Positions 5,908-15,002 are shown, numbered from the stretch's first letter. The stretch is DNA of 26,138 nt from JANQPA01 sp964628385 (GCA_964628385.1 CAZVOD010000071.1:1-26138), one strand, 5' to 3'. Notes: generated by a model not told the origin, from the letters alone. Numbers and translations are program-made.

Positions 5908-8706
5908 ATGAGAAAATGTTGCTTTATTTTTTTACTGCTCTTGCTTCCTTATTTCCTCTTGGCTCAGTACGATTGGAGCTCATTTCCAGCAACTCAGCAA
6001 CCATCCGACAGTTTCGGTTTGCAGCCATTATTGGTTGCCAGGGAGCATAGTGAAATGCTAAAATCAGATAAAGTTATATTGCTGCGGCTACTGAAAGACG
6101 GCGATGCGATTGTCCGGTTAAAGTCTGCGGGACTCACCGATCAATTAACGGAGAAAAATGCGCTGCAGAATATATCGGCGGCGTGGAAGTTGACACCTAC
6201 TTTAAGACAAATGCCGGACACTACAACGGTAAGTTGCCTGGTGAGAGATAAAAAAGCGTTTGAATGGCAGCAAGGGAGTTTAGCACAAGGTATTCAGGCT
6301 GAGTATCTAGGGGATCATTTATTAAAATTAACCGGTAATACCCGGCTTATCAAGGCTTTTCTTCTGTCAAGGACAAGTGTAACCTACGCCGGGGTAGAAG
6401 CATTATCCCCTGGTACGGAAAGCAGAATTCTGGACCTTGACCTCACACAAAACCATATCAACGCATTACAAAGCGCTTTTCCACACCTAAATGGTCGGAA
6501 TATCAGCCTTTCTGTTAAAGAGCTGCAATTTGATACCAAAGACCTGGACTTGCTCGAGCGTTCCATCCCTTCGCCACTTTCTAGCGGCCGGATTGATCAA
6601 CACGCTACAGATGTGGCCACTGTTATTGCCGGAGCTGGAAATTCATCGGTCATGGGTCGGGGAGTAGCTCCTTTAGCTATGCTGAGTTCTTCGACTTTCG
6701 AGAAATTACCGGCGGATCCACTTAATAGCTTCCGCGATTGGCCAATTTTTTTACAAAACCACTCCTATGGTACCAGGATTGAAAATTTTTACGGTGCTCT
6801 GGCGGCTAGCTACGATGAATTGTGTGAAGCGGCGCCCGAGCTACTGCATGTTTTTTCGGCCGGTAATAGTGGTCAACAGCAAGATACTGTCAATACTACT
6901 GTTCAGGTACCTGGTTATTATAATTTGACCGGTAATTTTAAAATGGCTAAAAATATACTAACAGTCGGAGCAGTGGATACCGTCGGGCAGGCTTTATTTT
7001 TTTCCTCTCGCGGGCCGGCTTTTGATGGCCGGGTAAAACCGGAATTGACAGCCTTTAGTTTGAGTGGCACTTCTAATGCTGCAGCTTTAGTTAGTGGAAC
7101 CATCGCACTACTTCAACAAGCCTACACAAAAAAATACGGAGTTTATCCGTCCTCAGCTTTGATCAGGGGATTGCTAATCAATACTGCTGATGAAGCCGGG
7201 AGAGCTGGTATTGACTTTGCAACGGGCTATGGTAGTCTGAATGCCTATCGAGCTATGAAAAACCTATTAGCTGAGAACTATTTTTCAGGCCAGGTTAGCG
7301 AAAAATCATCTCACAGCTTTGACCTGGAAATACTAGAGAATACTGCCGAGCTAAAACTTACTTTATCCTGGCTGGATCCTGCTGTTCCTCCCGGCAGTGC
7401 TGCGGCCTTGCTCAATGATCTGGATTTATTGCTGATTACTCCTTCCGGCGATACTTTACTACCGTGGGTATTGGATGCAGCACCAAATATTGAAGCCCTG
7501 AATAAACCGGCATTTAGAGGTAGAGATAGTCTTAATAATCAGGAATTGATCACCCTTAGCAGGCCTACGGCGGGGATTTACCTAGTGCAGGTGAAAGGAA
7601 CAAAGCTTTTTTCTGAATCGCAGGATTTTTTTGTAAACTATCTGGCAGAAGAGGAAGAGCGATTGCTTTGGTTGTATCCGGTAGCGGAGGACAATGTGCC
7701 ATTCAACGGGGAGACGTATAGTTATTTTCAGTGGCATTCTACTTTCAGTGGGGCAACCGGACAGTTGGAATATACTACAGATGAAGGACAGACCTGGAAT
7801 ATCATTCATCCGGCTATCGACTTACAGCGGGGTTTTTACAGATGGACGGCTCCGGACACAGTTGTACAAGCTCGTGCCAGAATGATTATTGACGGACAAA
7901 TTTTTAATACTGAGCGTTTTGTTATTTCTCGCCCATTGAATGTTCGTTCTGGATTTAATTGTGAAGAAAATGCGTTAATAAATTGGAATGACCTCGAGCA
8001 TGTCGGACAGTACGAGATTTTCAATTTGCTGGATACCTTCATGGAACCATTAGCTGTGGAGCGGGATACCATTTTCTTTTTTTCAAAAAATGAAGTGGCG
8101 GCTCCTTTCTTTTCGGTTGCTCCTCAGCTACCTTCCGGTTTATCCGGCCTTCGATCAGCTACTATTAACATAGAACAACAGGGGATCGGCTGTTATATTC
8201 TTTCTTTTTTTGCAGATACACCGTCTGATGCGGGAGTTAGGCTCAATTTAAGCCTAGGAAGCATTTTTGGCATAAGAGAAGTGGTATTCGAACGAGAAGT
8301 TGACGGCAAATTTACGGCCATGGAACAAGTTGGCCCTGAGGCGGCCAATGTAGCATTTCTTGATACTTCCCCCCGGCAGGGGCTCAACCGCTATCGGGCA
8401 AGGATTATTCTGGACGATGGTACTATTATTTTATCGGCTGTATCGGAAACCTTCTTCTTTAATCAACCTCCATTTACTCTTTTTCCCAATCCTAACAGTA
8501 ATGGTATACTGAGTATATTCACCAATCCTGCAGAAGATTTGCAATATACTTTTGAACTGTTTGATGCTCTGGGTAGGAAAGTTCGAGAAAATATTCTAAC
8601 AAGTGATCGCTCGGTGGTTTTTCTTAGAGAGTTGGCGGCGGGGTTATATTTTTACAGGATTACCATAGAAGAAGGGTATTACGAGGGGAAGTTGCTGTTA
8701 AATTGA
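5908..8706 (+). CDS. Subtilase-like (S8) secreted protein with T9SS sorting domain and altered catalytic Asp
   Basis: The product has 932 residues from ATG 5908; an in-frame TTG sits just before it. A signal peptide ends near LLAQ (residues 16-19). After a ~190-residue N-terminal region comes an S8 fold. Catalytic His232 is in DQHATDVATVIAG, NHSYG is near 284, oxyanion Asn320 is in SAGNSG, and catalytic Ser389 is in SGTSNAAALVSG. Aligned with the large subtilases at 16082 and 19773, their Asp (HIWD) falls on Glu205 (SVKE), and the usual GTSMAAP reads GTSNAAA. A jelly-roll segment follows (KLTLSWLDPAVPPG, NDLDLLL), also shared with them. The C-terminus carries a T9SS type A sorting domain (FPNPNSNGILSIF to GKLLLN), so it is exported to the surface or medium. 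It may be a weak protease or a non-catalytic binding protein. Confidence 0.85.
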   Translation: MRKCCFIFLLLLLPYFLLAQYDWSSFPATQQPSDSFGLQPLLVAREHSEMLKSDKVILLRLLKDGDAIVRLKSAGLTDQLTEKNALQNISAAWKLTPTLRQMPDTTTVSCLVRDKKAFEWQQGSLAQGIQAEYLGDHLLKLTGNTRLIKAFLLSRTSVTYAGVEALSPGTESRILDLDLTQNHINALQSAFPHLNGRNISLSVKELQFDTKDLDLLERSIPSPLSSGRIDQHATDVATVIAGAGNSSVMGRGVAPLAMLSSSTFEKLPADPLNSFRDWPIFLQNHSYGTRIENFYGALAASYDELCEAAPELLHVFSAGNSGQQQDTVNTTVQVPGYYNLTGNFKMAKNILTVGAVDTVGQALFFSSRGPAFDGRVKPELTAFSLSGTSNAAALVSGTIALLQQAYTKKYGVYPSSALIRGLLINTADEAGRAGIDFATGYGSLNAYRAMKNLLAENYFSGQVSEKSSHSFDLEILENTAELKLTLSWLDPAVPPGSAAALLNDLDLLLITPSGDTLLPWVLDAAPNIEALNKPAFRGRDSLNNQELITLSRPTAGIYLVQVKGTKLFSESQDFFVNYLAEEEERLLWLYPVAEDNVPFNGETYSYFQWHSTFSGATGQLEYTTDEGQTWNIIHPAIDLQRGFYRWTAPDTVVQARARMIIDGQIFNTERFVISRPLNVRSGFNCEENALINWNDLEHVGQYEIFNLLDTFMEPLAVERDTIFFFSKNEVAAPFFSVAPQLPSGLSGLRSATINIEQQGIGCYILSFFADTPSDAGVRLNLSLGSIFGIREVVFEREVDGKFTAMEQVGPEAANVAFLDTSPRQGLNRYRARIILDDGTIILSAVSETFFFNQPPFTLFPNPNSNGILSIFTNPAEDLQYTFELFDALGRKVRENILTSDRSVVFLRELAAGLYFYRITIEEGYYEGKLLLN

Positions 8707-8719
8707 TGAGGAATGATCT

Positions 8720-8763
8720 AAAAAAATAAGGCATGCTCCTTTCATCTTAAAAGAAGCATGCCT
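8720..8763 (-). terminator. Terminator of the outer-membrane protein gene at 8899
   Basis: AGGCATGCT (8729-8737) pairs perfectly with AGCATGCCT (8755-8763). On the minus strand the hairpin is followed by TTATTTTTTT. It sits about 135 bases beyond the stop of the minus-strand gene and only 22 bases after the stop of the plus-strand subtilase-like gene, so it may also slow transcripts from the left, though the plus side has no T run. Confidence 0.7.
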
Positions 8764-8898
8764 ATCGGGACACTTTCAAAAGTTACTGCAAAAAGCCTGT
8801 CAGTATGAGTTGCGATGTAAGTTTTAAGAAAAAATTAGCTCATTATATCATATGTTTCTTCTATACCTTATCGCATCACGACTCAGTAGGGACCAGCC

Positions 8899-9390
8899 TT
8901 ATTCAGATATGATATACCTTACCCCCAATGCGCCGTAGTCGGCTCCAAACGCACCAAAGTCAAGATCGGCGAAGAAATAAGTGGGAACCCAGTCTAATGT
9001 CAGTGATATGGGAGCTCCATCAAAGGTATACTCCAGACCCAGGTAACCAGAAATGGACAGGCTCGTTGACCCAAAACCGGAATCAAAGTCATAGGAATAA
9101 AATCCAACGCCTGCACCGAATCCATAGTACCACTGCAAACCATCAACTCCATCAATATCATTGTGCTTTAAGTAAGCAGCGTTAATATTAAATTGGCTGT
9201 AGAAAGCAAAGGACCGGAATCCCACATAAGCTTCGAGGGCAGTATTATCTGAAATGAAGTGTTTAATAGAAGCTGAAACGGGGTAGCCTAGTCTGAGGCC
9301 GGCAGCTGTTTTGTAGATTTGTGCGTCTGACTTCACTTGAGTAGTCAAAATCAGAACCAGGATTAAGATAGCTCTAAACAAAAATTTCAT
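8899..9390 (-). CDS. Small outer-membrane beta-barrel-like protein
   Basis: This 163-residue protein has a clear signal peptide (MKFLFRAILILVLILTTQV, cleavage near Ala23-Gln24). The rest alternates hydrophobic and polar residues in short strands rich in Gly, Tyr and Phe: GLRLGYPVSASIKHF, LEAYVGFRSFAFYSQ, WYYGFGAGVGFY, SISGYLGLEYTF, ISLTLDWVPTYFF, GALGVRYIISE. This is the look of an eight-stranded outer-membrane barrel. Such small barrels are common in Bacteroidota and mostly uncharacterised. There is no enzyme motif. It is flanked by its own terminator and a 230-bp upstream gap, so it is likely transcribed alone. Confidence 0.75.
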   Translation of the reverse strand: MKFLFRAILILVLILTTQVKSDAQIYKTAAGLRLGYPVSASIKHFISDNTALEAYVGFRSFAFYSQFNINAAYLKHNDIDGVDGLQWYYGFGAGVGFYSYDFDSGFGSTSLSISGYLGLEYTFDGAPISLTLDWVPTYFFADLDFGAFGADYGALGVRYIISE

Positions 9391-9524
9391 AGTTTTTTGA
9401 TTTGGTTACAATAAACAGTTGTATTGGAGCAAGCTAATTATGATTGATCCAAAAATATTATCACAATATAGTATTAAATATTTGTTAAGGAAGAATTTTC
9501 CACTTGAAAAAGGAAGAATTTATA

Positions 9525-9582
9525 CTGTAAAAAGCGCCAGACATGTCATGTTTAAACATGACATGTCTGGCGCTTTTTACAG
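9525..9582. terminator. Perfect 58-bp palindrome, likely bidirectional terminator
   Basis: Bases 9525-9582 equal their own reverse complement: each arm is 29 bases and the centre is TTTAAA. The outer parts read GTAAAAAGCGCCAG and CTGGCGCTTTTTAC, so an RNA from either strand forms a GC-containing hairpin followed by five U. It lies between two minus-strand genes, 50 bases beyond the stop at 9632. The inner ACATGTCATG core is related to a sequence at 9643-9670. It may be a terminator, a protein-binding site, or a palindromic mobile repeat. Confidence 0.7.
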
Positions 9583-9631
9583 GTCTTAGCCTTAAAAGTA
9601 CTTCGGCAACTTTCCTCTTATTATCATGTAG

Positions 9632-9892
9632 TCAAAAATCGTACATGACATGTTTAGACATGACATGTCTTGGGGTAGTAGCATTATAGCCCACTCCACT
9701 TTTTCCCTGTTCTGATGCCAAATCTCCGGAGTAAATAAAAACCATCCGCTCAGAATAAATATGGTGGCCGTATCCTTCTACTTTGGGATATCTGTTTGTC
9801 CATTGGGCCTGTAAAAGCAATGGCAAGCCTGTCAGTATGAGGAAAAGAAATGGCTTAATGCCAGCAAACAAAACCTTTTTTGTTTGCTTCAT
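9632..9892 (-). pseudogene. Probable 5' remnant of a secreted-protein gene
   Basis: This 86-codon frame starts with a good signal peptide (KPFLFLILTGLPLLLQAQ, cleavage near residues 29-30). About 35 residues follow (WTNRYPKVEGYGHHIY, then MVFIYSGDL) and look like the beginning of a larger secreted protein, perhaps a TolB/PD40-repeat type; this is a weak impression. The tail PRHVMSKHVMYDF is encoded by a repetitive ACATGACATGT sequence related to the nearby 58-bp palindrome, so the original 3' part seems to have been replaced or lost. It could still be expressed as a small secreted peptide. Confidence 0.4.
9643..9670. repeat. Repeat related to the 58-bp palindrome, inside the end of a truncated gene
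   Basis: ACATGACATGT occurs twice in a row (9643-9653 and 9658-9668). The right part, TGTTTAGACATGACATGTCT, matches the right arm of the palindrome core at 9549-9568 with one difference. Two related copies within ~110 bases suggest a spreading palindromic element or repeated binding sites. Confidence 0.6.
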
Positions 9893-10306
9893 AACTCTTT
9901 AATGCCTCAGGTTACAAAAAATAAGTATTTAAATATGTAATTTTTTCCCAAGTCATTTTACCTCAATCTGACAAACAATGTTTCAGCCGCTGGAAGCGTA
10001 ATGTTGATTTCGATCGTTAGTTAACTGTATCTTAAAATTATCTTTGACGGAATGAAGCTTTCGCTGCCTAATCTGCCAGAGGTATCAATAAGATGCTTTC
10101 TCAAAAAACAGGTAGAACAACTGTATAGACTTAATCAAAATAAGAATGCTTCTACAAGGGTTTTATTCAAACCTAAAGTTTAAATAGCTGATAATGAGTA
10201 GCGTAAGTTATTTTGTGGAAAGGGAATACCGATTTCAAAATCGTCAGCTGATCAACCAAATAATGTCATAAAAAAGAAATAGATCTGAAAAGATCATTCT
10301 GATGTT

Positions 10307-10335
10307 TTTGAAATTTAAAAATTTGTCTACTTTTG
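10307..10335 (+). promoter_or_regulatory. Promoter of the susC operon
   Basis: TTTG (10307-10310), a 17-base spacer and TACTTTTG (10328-10335) fit the Bacteroidota TTTG / TAnnTTTG promoter. Transcription would start near 10342, leaving a 5' leader of about 140 bases before the ATG at 10485. Confidence 0.65.
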
Positions 10336-10430
10336 GGAAATATTTAACAAACTTAAGCCAAGTACCCTTACTAACTAGCATAATGGGATACTTAACACAA
10401 AGAAAAGTACAAACATTGGTTCAAAGATAA

Positions 10431-10463
10431 ATTCCGAAATAATATTCGGAATGGCTTTTTTTT
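10431..10463 (+). terminator. Terminator-like hairpin in the susC leader (possible attenuator)
   Basis: ATTCCGAA (10431-10438) pairs perfectly with TTCGGAAT (10445-10452). GGC and eight T (10456-10463) follow, ending 21 bases before the ATG of susC. No gene on the plus strand lies upstream, so this terminator sits inside the susC 5' leader and could reduce expression unless bypassed. A second possible hairpin upstream pairs AAGTACCC (10360-10367) with GGGATACTT (10385-10393). Confidence 0.6.
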
Positions 10464-10484
10464 CATAAATAAAACATCATAACG

Positions 10485-13400
10485 ATGAAAAGACTCTCAC
10501 TAGTTCTGTTCTTTTCATTGTTCGGGTTGGCAACGATGATTGCACAGAGCCGAACAATCACAGGTACAGTTTCTGATCAGGATGGCGAAGTACTTATTGG
10601 TGCTACTATTTTGGTTAAGGGAACTTCGACAGGTACTGTTACAGACTTTGACGGTGCCTATTCTATCCAGGCTTCTGCTGGAGACGTTTTAGTATTTTCT
10701 TATACTGGTTTTACAACACAAGAGGCTACAGTTGGCGCTTCTAACGTTCTTGACGTAGCTCTTGAGCCTGGTGTTACTATCGATGAAGTAGTTGTAACGG
10801 GATATTCTACGGAATTGAGGCGTGAAGTAACTTCGGCTATTACGAGTGTAAAAGCAGAAGAAATTGAAGGCCTTCCTGTACAGTCTTTTGACCGTGCTAT
10901 CCAGGGTAAGGTATCGGGTGTATTGATCAATAACACAAGTGGTGCTCCCGGTGGAGCGGCAACTATCCGTATTCGCGGACAGGGATCTATCAGTGCTGGT
11001 AACGCTCCATTGGTTATCGTAGATGGTGTACAGCTTTCTGGCGGTAGAGGTCAGGGTACACAGGGTTCATCCAACGTATTGGCTTCTATTAACCCAAATG
11101 ATATTGAGTCAATTGAAATCCTAAAGGATGCAGCTTCTGCGGCTATCTACGGTGCTCAGGGTGCCAATGGTATTATCCTGGTAACTACCAAGACGGGTAG
11201 CAGAGAAGGAAAGCCACAGTTTAACTTGTCTTTCCAGGAAGGTATTGTAGAGCCGATGAACCTTTACGAGATGATGAACAGCCAGCAGTACGCTGATATT
11301 CGTAGACAGGCCTACATTAACGCTGGTTTGGGTGAAGAAACACCTTTAGAACTGTACGGTGATCCTAACGATCCTAATCTTCCTTATTACGATTGGACAT
11401 CTGAGATTTGGAGAGACGCATCTTTCAGAACTGCTGAATTTTCTTTCAGCGGTGGTAGTAAGTCTGCTGATTATTTTGCTTCTTTCTCCTACAACCTTCA
11501 AGAAGGTCAGATTAATCCCACTCAGTATGAGCGTTTGACTGCTCGTTTTAACCTGAATGCAGATTTGACAGACAAGCTTTCCATGAGCTTGAGATCGTCT
11601 ACTTCATGGACTCGTAACTTCGGTGTATCTAACGGTGGTGGATTTTTTGTAAACGTTGCATTTGGTCCTTCCTTTTGGTCTATGCCTGTTTCTCCTGCAA
11701 GAGATGAAAATGGAGACTTTAATCCTTATCCTTTGAACGGTGAGGGGCACAGCTTCCGTTTCAATGTACTTGAAAATGCACTCAAGGAAAGAAGAATCGA
11801 TAGAACATTACAAAATATCTCCAGCTTAGGGTTGAATCTGGAGCTTGCTCCTAACCTGATAGCAAGAGGTGTTATTGGTGTTGACTTTATCAATAATAAA
11901 GGCTTGAATTCCAGACCAGCAAGTATTCCATTCTTCGCAGGTATTGGTGGTCAAGTATCTAACACAGACCGGGTTAACTTCAACTGGAACGCGTTTACAA
12001 CTTTGACTTATAACTTCAGCTTAAATGATATTCACGATTTCACTGTACTGGGTGGTTTTGAATACAAAGCAGAAGATTACGAATTATTTGATGCTACAGG
12101 TCGTGGATTTGCCGATCCATCATTTCTTAACCTGGGTAACGCAGCGGATCCATTTGATGTAGGTGGTTTCCAGACCTTGAACCGTAGAGCTGGTTTCTTT
12201 GGTTCTGTTAAGTATGCCTTCAACGATAAGTACATTGCAAATGCTACTGTACGTTACGATGGTTCTTCTCGTTTCGGTACTAAAAACCGTTGGGGTCTGT
12301 TCTACTCTGGGTCTGTTGGATGGAGAATCGGTGCTGAGCCATTCCTGGCTAACGTTGATTGGTTGACTGAATTGAAAATCCGTGCTTCTTATGGTATCAC
12401 TGGTAACTCTGCTATTGGTGACTTTGCTGCACTTCCAGTATTTGGTACCAGCCGTCAGTACTTAGGTGCTCCTGGTCTGGCTCCAACGAGATTGGCTAAC
12501 GATCTTCTAGGATGGGAGGAAGCTGAGCAGATTGACCTTGGTATTGACTATGCATTATTTGATAATAGAATTTACGGTACAGTTGACTTCTGGATCAAGA
12601 ATAACAATGAACTATTGTTGAACACGCAGATTCCATCTGCTGCTGGTATTGCCAACTCTACCATTACTGAAAATGTAGGTAGTGTACAAAACCGTGGTAT
12701 TGATATAGAATTGACAACAGTAGTACTTAACACTAATGGATTCCGTTGGTCATTGGGTGGTACATTGTCATTCCAGGAGAACGAAGTAAGACAGTTGAAT
12801 GGTGGTCGTGATACGATCTTCAGCGGTAACTTCCCACAGTTAATCGTTGGTGAGCCATTGAGCTTCTACTACTTGCTGGATTTTGCAGGTGTTAACCCAG
12901 CAAACGGTCGTGCAATGGTTTATGATCAGAGCGGCGTACCTACTTATAACCCAGGCTTTGACGATGCTCGTATCTTCGATGGTGCTTTTGCGGACTACTT
13001 CGGTGGTGTTAGAACAGAGTTTTCCTACAAAGGCTTCTCCTTAATGGGCTTCTTGCAGTTCCAGGGTGGAAACAAAGTATTTAATACTGATCTATATGCA
13101 CTAGCTTCTGCAAGTGCTGACCCTGACAACCAATTGGTTTCTCAGGCGGATTACTGGAGACAGCCAGGTGATATCACGAATGTACATGCACCTATTCAGG
13201 GGGGTGTAAACCAAGGTGTTGATCAGACATTCGGTTTCATTGGTACGACTCGTTTCCTTTCAGATGGTTCTTATATGCGTTTGAAGGAAGTAAGAGCTAG
13301 CTACCAATTCCCAAGAGCAGTCTTGTCTAGAATAGGTCTGGGAAGTCTTTCTATCTATGCTCAGGCATTGAACTTAATCACATGGACTGAGTATGATGGT

Positions 13401-13505
13401 ATTGATCCTGAAGTACAGGGACAGCAAGCTGCAAACGGAAACAGTACGTCTTTCCGCTTCCCATTGGGTAGACAGTACTCTGCTGGTATTAATTTAACAT
13501 TCTAA
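10485..13505 (+). CDS. SusC/RagA-family TonB-dependent outer-membrane transporter
   Basis: The 1006-residue protein is a TonB-driven importer of the SusC type. A signal peptide (to about TMIAQ, 21) is followed by a carboxypeptidase-D-like domain (SRTITGTVSDQDGEVLIGAT to ~100), the TonB-box-like DEVVVTGY, and a plug domain with GGAATIRIRGQGSISAGNAP and LVIVDGVQL. About 770 residues of barrel end in GRQYSAGINLTF with the aromatic final residue typical of barrels. SusC proteins work with a SusD lid to import glycans or, in RagAB, peptides. Here the downstream genes encode secreted subtilases and no glycosidases, so peptide import is the better guess. Codon use is rich in GGT, GCT and CGT, suggesting high expression. 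First gene of a likely three-gene operon. Confidence 0.95.
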   Translation: MKRLSLVLFFSLFGLATMIAQSRTITGTVSDQDGEVLIGATILVKGTSTGTVTDFDGAYSIQASAGDVLVFSYTGFTTQEATVGASNVLDVALEPGVTIDEVVVTGYSTELRREVTSAITSVKAEEIEGLPVQSFDRAIQGKVSGVLINNTSGAPGGAATIRIRGQGSISAGNAPLVIVDGVQLSGGRGQGTQGSSNVLASINPNDIESIEILKDAASAAIYGAQGANGIILVTTKTGSREGKPQFNLSFQEGIVEPMNLYEMMNSQQYADIRRQAYINAGLGEETPLELYGDPNDPNLPYYDWTSEIWRDASFRTAEFSFSGGSKSADYFASFSYNLQEGQINPTQYERLTARFNLNADLTDKLSMSLRSSTSWTRNFGVSNGGGFFVNVAFGPSFWSMPVSPARDENGDFNPYPLNGEGHSFRFNVLENALKERRIDRTLQNISSLGLNLELAPNLIARGVIGVDFINNKGLNSRPASIPFFAGIGGQVSNTDRVNFNWNAFTTLTYNFSLNDIHDFTVLGGFEYKAEDYELFDATGRGFADPSFLNLGNAADPFDVGGFQTLNRRAGFFGSVKYAFNDKYIANATVRYDGSSRFGTKNRWGLFYSGSVGWRIGAEPFLANVDWLTELKIRASYGITGNSAIGDFAALPVFGTSRQYLGAPGLAPTRLANDLLGWEEAEQIDLGIDYALFDNRIYGTVDFWIKNNNELLLNTQIPSAAGIANSTITENVGSVQNRGIDIELTTVVLNTNGFRWSLGGTLSFQENEVRQLNGGRDTIFSGNFPQLIVGEPLSFYYLLDFAGVNPANGRAMVYDQSGVPTYNPGFDDARIFDGAFADYFGGVRTEFSYKGFSLMGFLQFQGGNKVFNTDLYALASASADPDNQLVSQADYWRQPGDITNVHAPIQGGVNQGVDQTFGFIGTTRFLSDGSYMRLKEVRASYQFPRAVLSRIGLGSLSIYAQALNLITWTEYDGIDPEVQGQQAANGNSTSFRFPLGRQYSAGINLTF

Positions 13506-13523
13506 TCAAAATTGAATTTAGTA

Positions 13524-14960
13524 ATGAAAATCAAAAATATATTTTTCTTCGCAATGCTAGTCAGCCTAGTATTTTCTTGCGAAGAGAATCTAGAGGTTTC
13601 CAATCCTGATGCACTTTCACCAGAATTAGTACTGGTGGATGTTGATGGATACGAGTCAGTTCTTTTGTCAGCATACAATCGTATTAAGGATTTCAACTGG
13701 TATGGTCAAAACGCTATGGTAGCTCCTGAAATCCTGGCTGATAACATTGACTTTTTCAACAGTACAGGACGCTACGAAGGGGAGTATGTAAATGAGGTAA
13801 GAGCACACATGGGTAGATGGGCTCGCTATACAACTATCAACAACTGTAACTTGGTTATTAGTGGTTTGGATGAGTTGACAGACCTTACTGCCAGTGAGAT
13901 GACTGCCAGAGACGTAGTAAAAGGAGAAGCGTTGTTCATCCGTGCGTTGAACTACCACGATATGGCTAAAGTGTACGGTTACGAGCCAGGCCGGGAAGTA
14001 GATGGTTTGACCGCTACTGTACCTTTACGCGTTACTCCTACTAATGGGGTATCCGATGCCTTGAATACATTGCCAAGAGCTTCCAATACTGAACTATATG
14101 ATCAGCTAGAATCTGACCTTACTCAGGCAATTAACTTGCTACCCGAAAGCAATCCTGATGGTCCTTATAGAGTAGATCAGGCTTCTGCTCACGCTTTGTT
14201 AGCCAGAGTATACTTGTATGAAGGCCGCTGGGCGGATGCTGCTGCTCAGGCGCAGGAAGCAATGAGCAAAACAGATGCTACCTTGATTACAGATAAGGCT
14301 GAATATTTTGATTCATGGTCTGCTATCCCTCACCCAGAGTCTATCTTTGAATCTGAGATCCGCTCTGTAGACTGGTCTACGGTAGATGGTGCAAACAACA
14401 GTATGCATTCTTTGACTAGTGACCTTACAGAAGGTGGTCAGTTCATTATTGGTAGTAGCGCAGAACTAGCTGCTGTATTGGATTCTGAGGAAGGTGACTT
14501 CCGTGACACTCTTTGGACCAGAGTAGATGGTCGCCCTGATGGACTACGCAGATGTGAAAAGTGGCAAGGTGAAAAGGGAGATTTCCTTGAAAATATTCCT
14601 GTCATTCGTTATTCTGAGATGATGTTAATCAGAGCAGAAGGACTAGCCAAAAGTGGTAACGAAGGCACTGCATTGGACGTACTTAATGAGTTCCGTGCAG
14701 CGAGAGGCTTACCAGCTGCCAGCGTATCTGGAACTGAATTGACAGATTTGATCATGAAGGAAAGAAGATTGGAATTCGCTATGGAGGGGCACCGTTGGTT
14801 TGACCTTAAGCGTTTGGGAATAAATATTCCTAAGTCGGCTCAGTCTACATTACGTTCAGGCGTTACTCAGATTGACTACACTGATTTCCGTATTCTTGCT
14901 GACCTTCCTGTGAGTGAGTTGAATTTGAATGATAAATTAGTTCAAAATCCTGGCTATTAA
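13524..14960 (+). CDS. SusD/RagB-family surface lipoprotein
   Basis: The product has 478 residues from ATG 13524, 18 bases after the susC stop; an in-frame TTG at 13512 gives a poorer signal. A lipoprotein signal MKIKNIFFFAMLVSLVFSC puts the lipid on Cys19. The fold is the TPR-like helical SusD type with the family's C-terminal signature EGHRWFDLKRLG (about 421-432) and a conserved central stretch, GEALFIRALNYHDMAKVYG. SusD proteins cap the SusC barrel and bind the substrate outside the outer membrane. The ligand cannot be read from sequence. The tight spacing shows co-transcription with susC. Confidence 0.95.
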   Translation: MKIKNIFFFAMLVSLVFSCEENLEVSNPDALSPELVLVDVDGYESVLLSAYNRIKDFNWYGQNAMVAPEILADNIDFFNSTGRYEGEYVNEVRAHMGRWARYTTINNCNLVISGLDELTDLTASEMTARDVVKGEALFIRALNYHDMAKVYGYEPGREVDGLTATVPLRVTPTNGVSDALNTLPRASNTELYDQLESDLTQAINLLPESNPDGPYRVDQASAHALLARVYLYEGRWADAAAQAQEAMSKTDATLITDKAEYFDSWSAIPHPESIFESEIRSVDWSTVDGANNSMHSLTSDLTEGGQFIIGSSAELAAVLDSEEGDFRDTLWTRVDGRPDGLRRCEKWQGEKGDFLENIPVIRYSEMMLIRAEGLAKSGNEGTALDVLNEFRAARGLPAASVSGTELTDLIMKERRLEFAMEGHRWFDLKRLGINIPKSAQSTLRSGVTQIDYTDFRILADLPVSELNLNDKLVQNPGY

Positions 14961-15002
14961 TCGGTGCCGTCCTATATAGCTTCATTAAAATTTTAGAATA
15001 AA

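Larger units (their letters stand above)
9893..10484. other. Long leader and regulatory region upstream of susC
   Basis: No supported gene is present. It contains TATCTTTG (10039-10046), a perfect -7 box with only a weak -33 match, a better promoter at 10307-10335, and a ~140-base leader ending in a terminator hairpin just before susC. A 43-codon ORF from 10052 has no recognisable features. Confidence 0.55.

Noticed and set aside
9525..9670. CRISPR-like repeat array
   Set aside because: Only two related copies with different internal arrangement, no regular spacers and no cas genes.
10052..10183. 43-codon ORF just after a TATCTTTG promoter-like box
   Set aside because: No signal peptide, motif or similarity; a frame this short in 590 bases of non-coding DNA is expected by chance.
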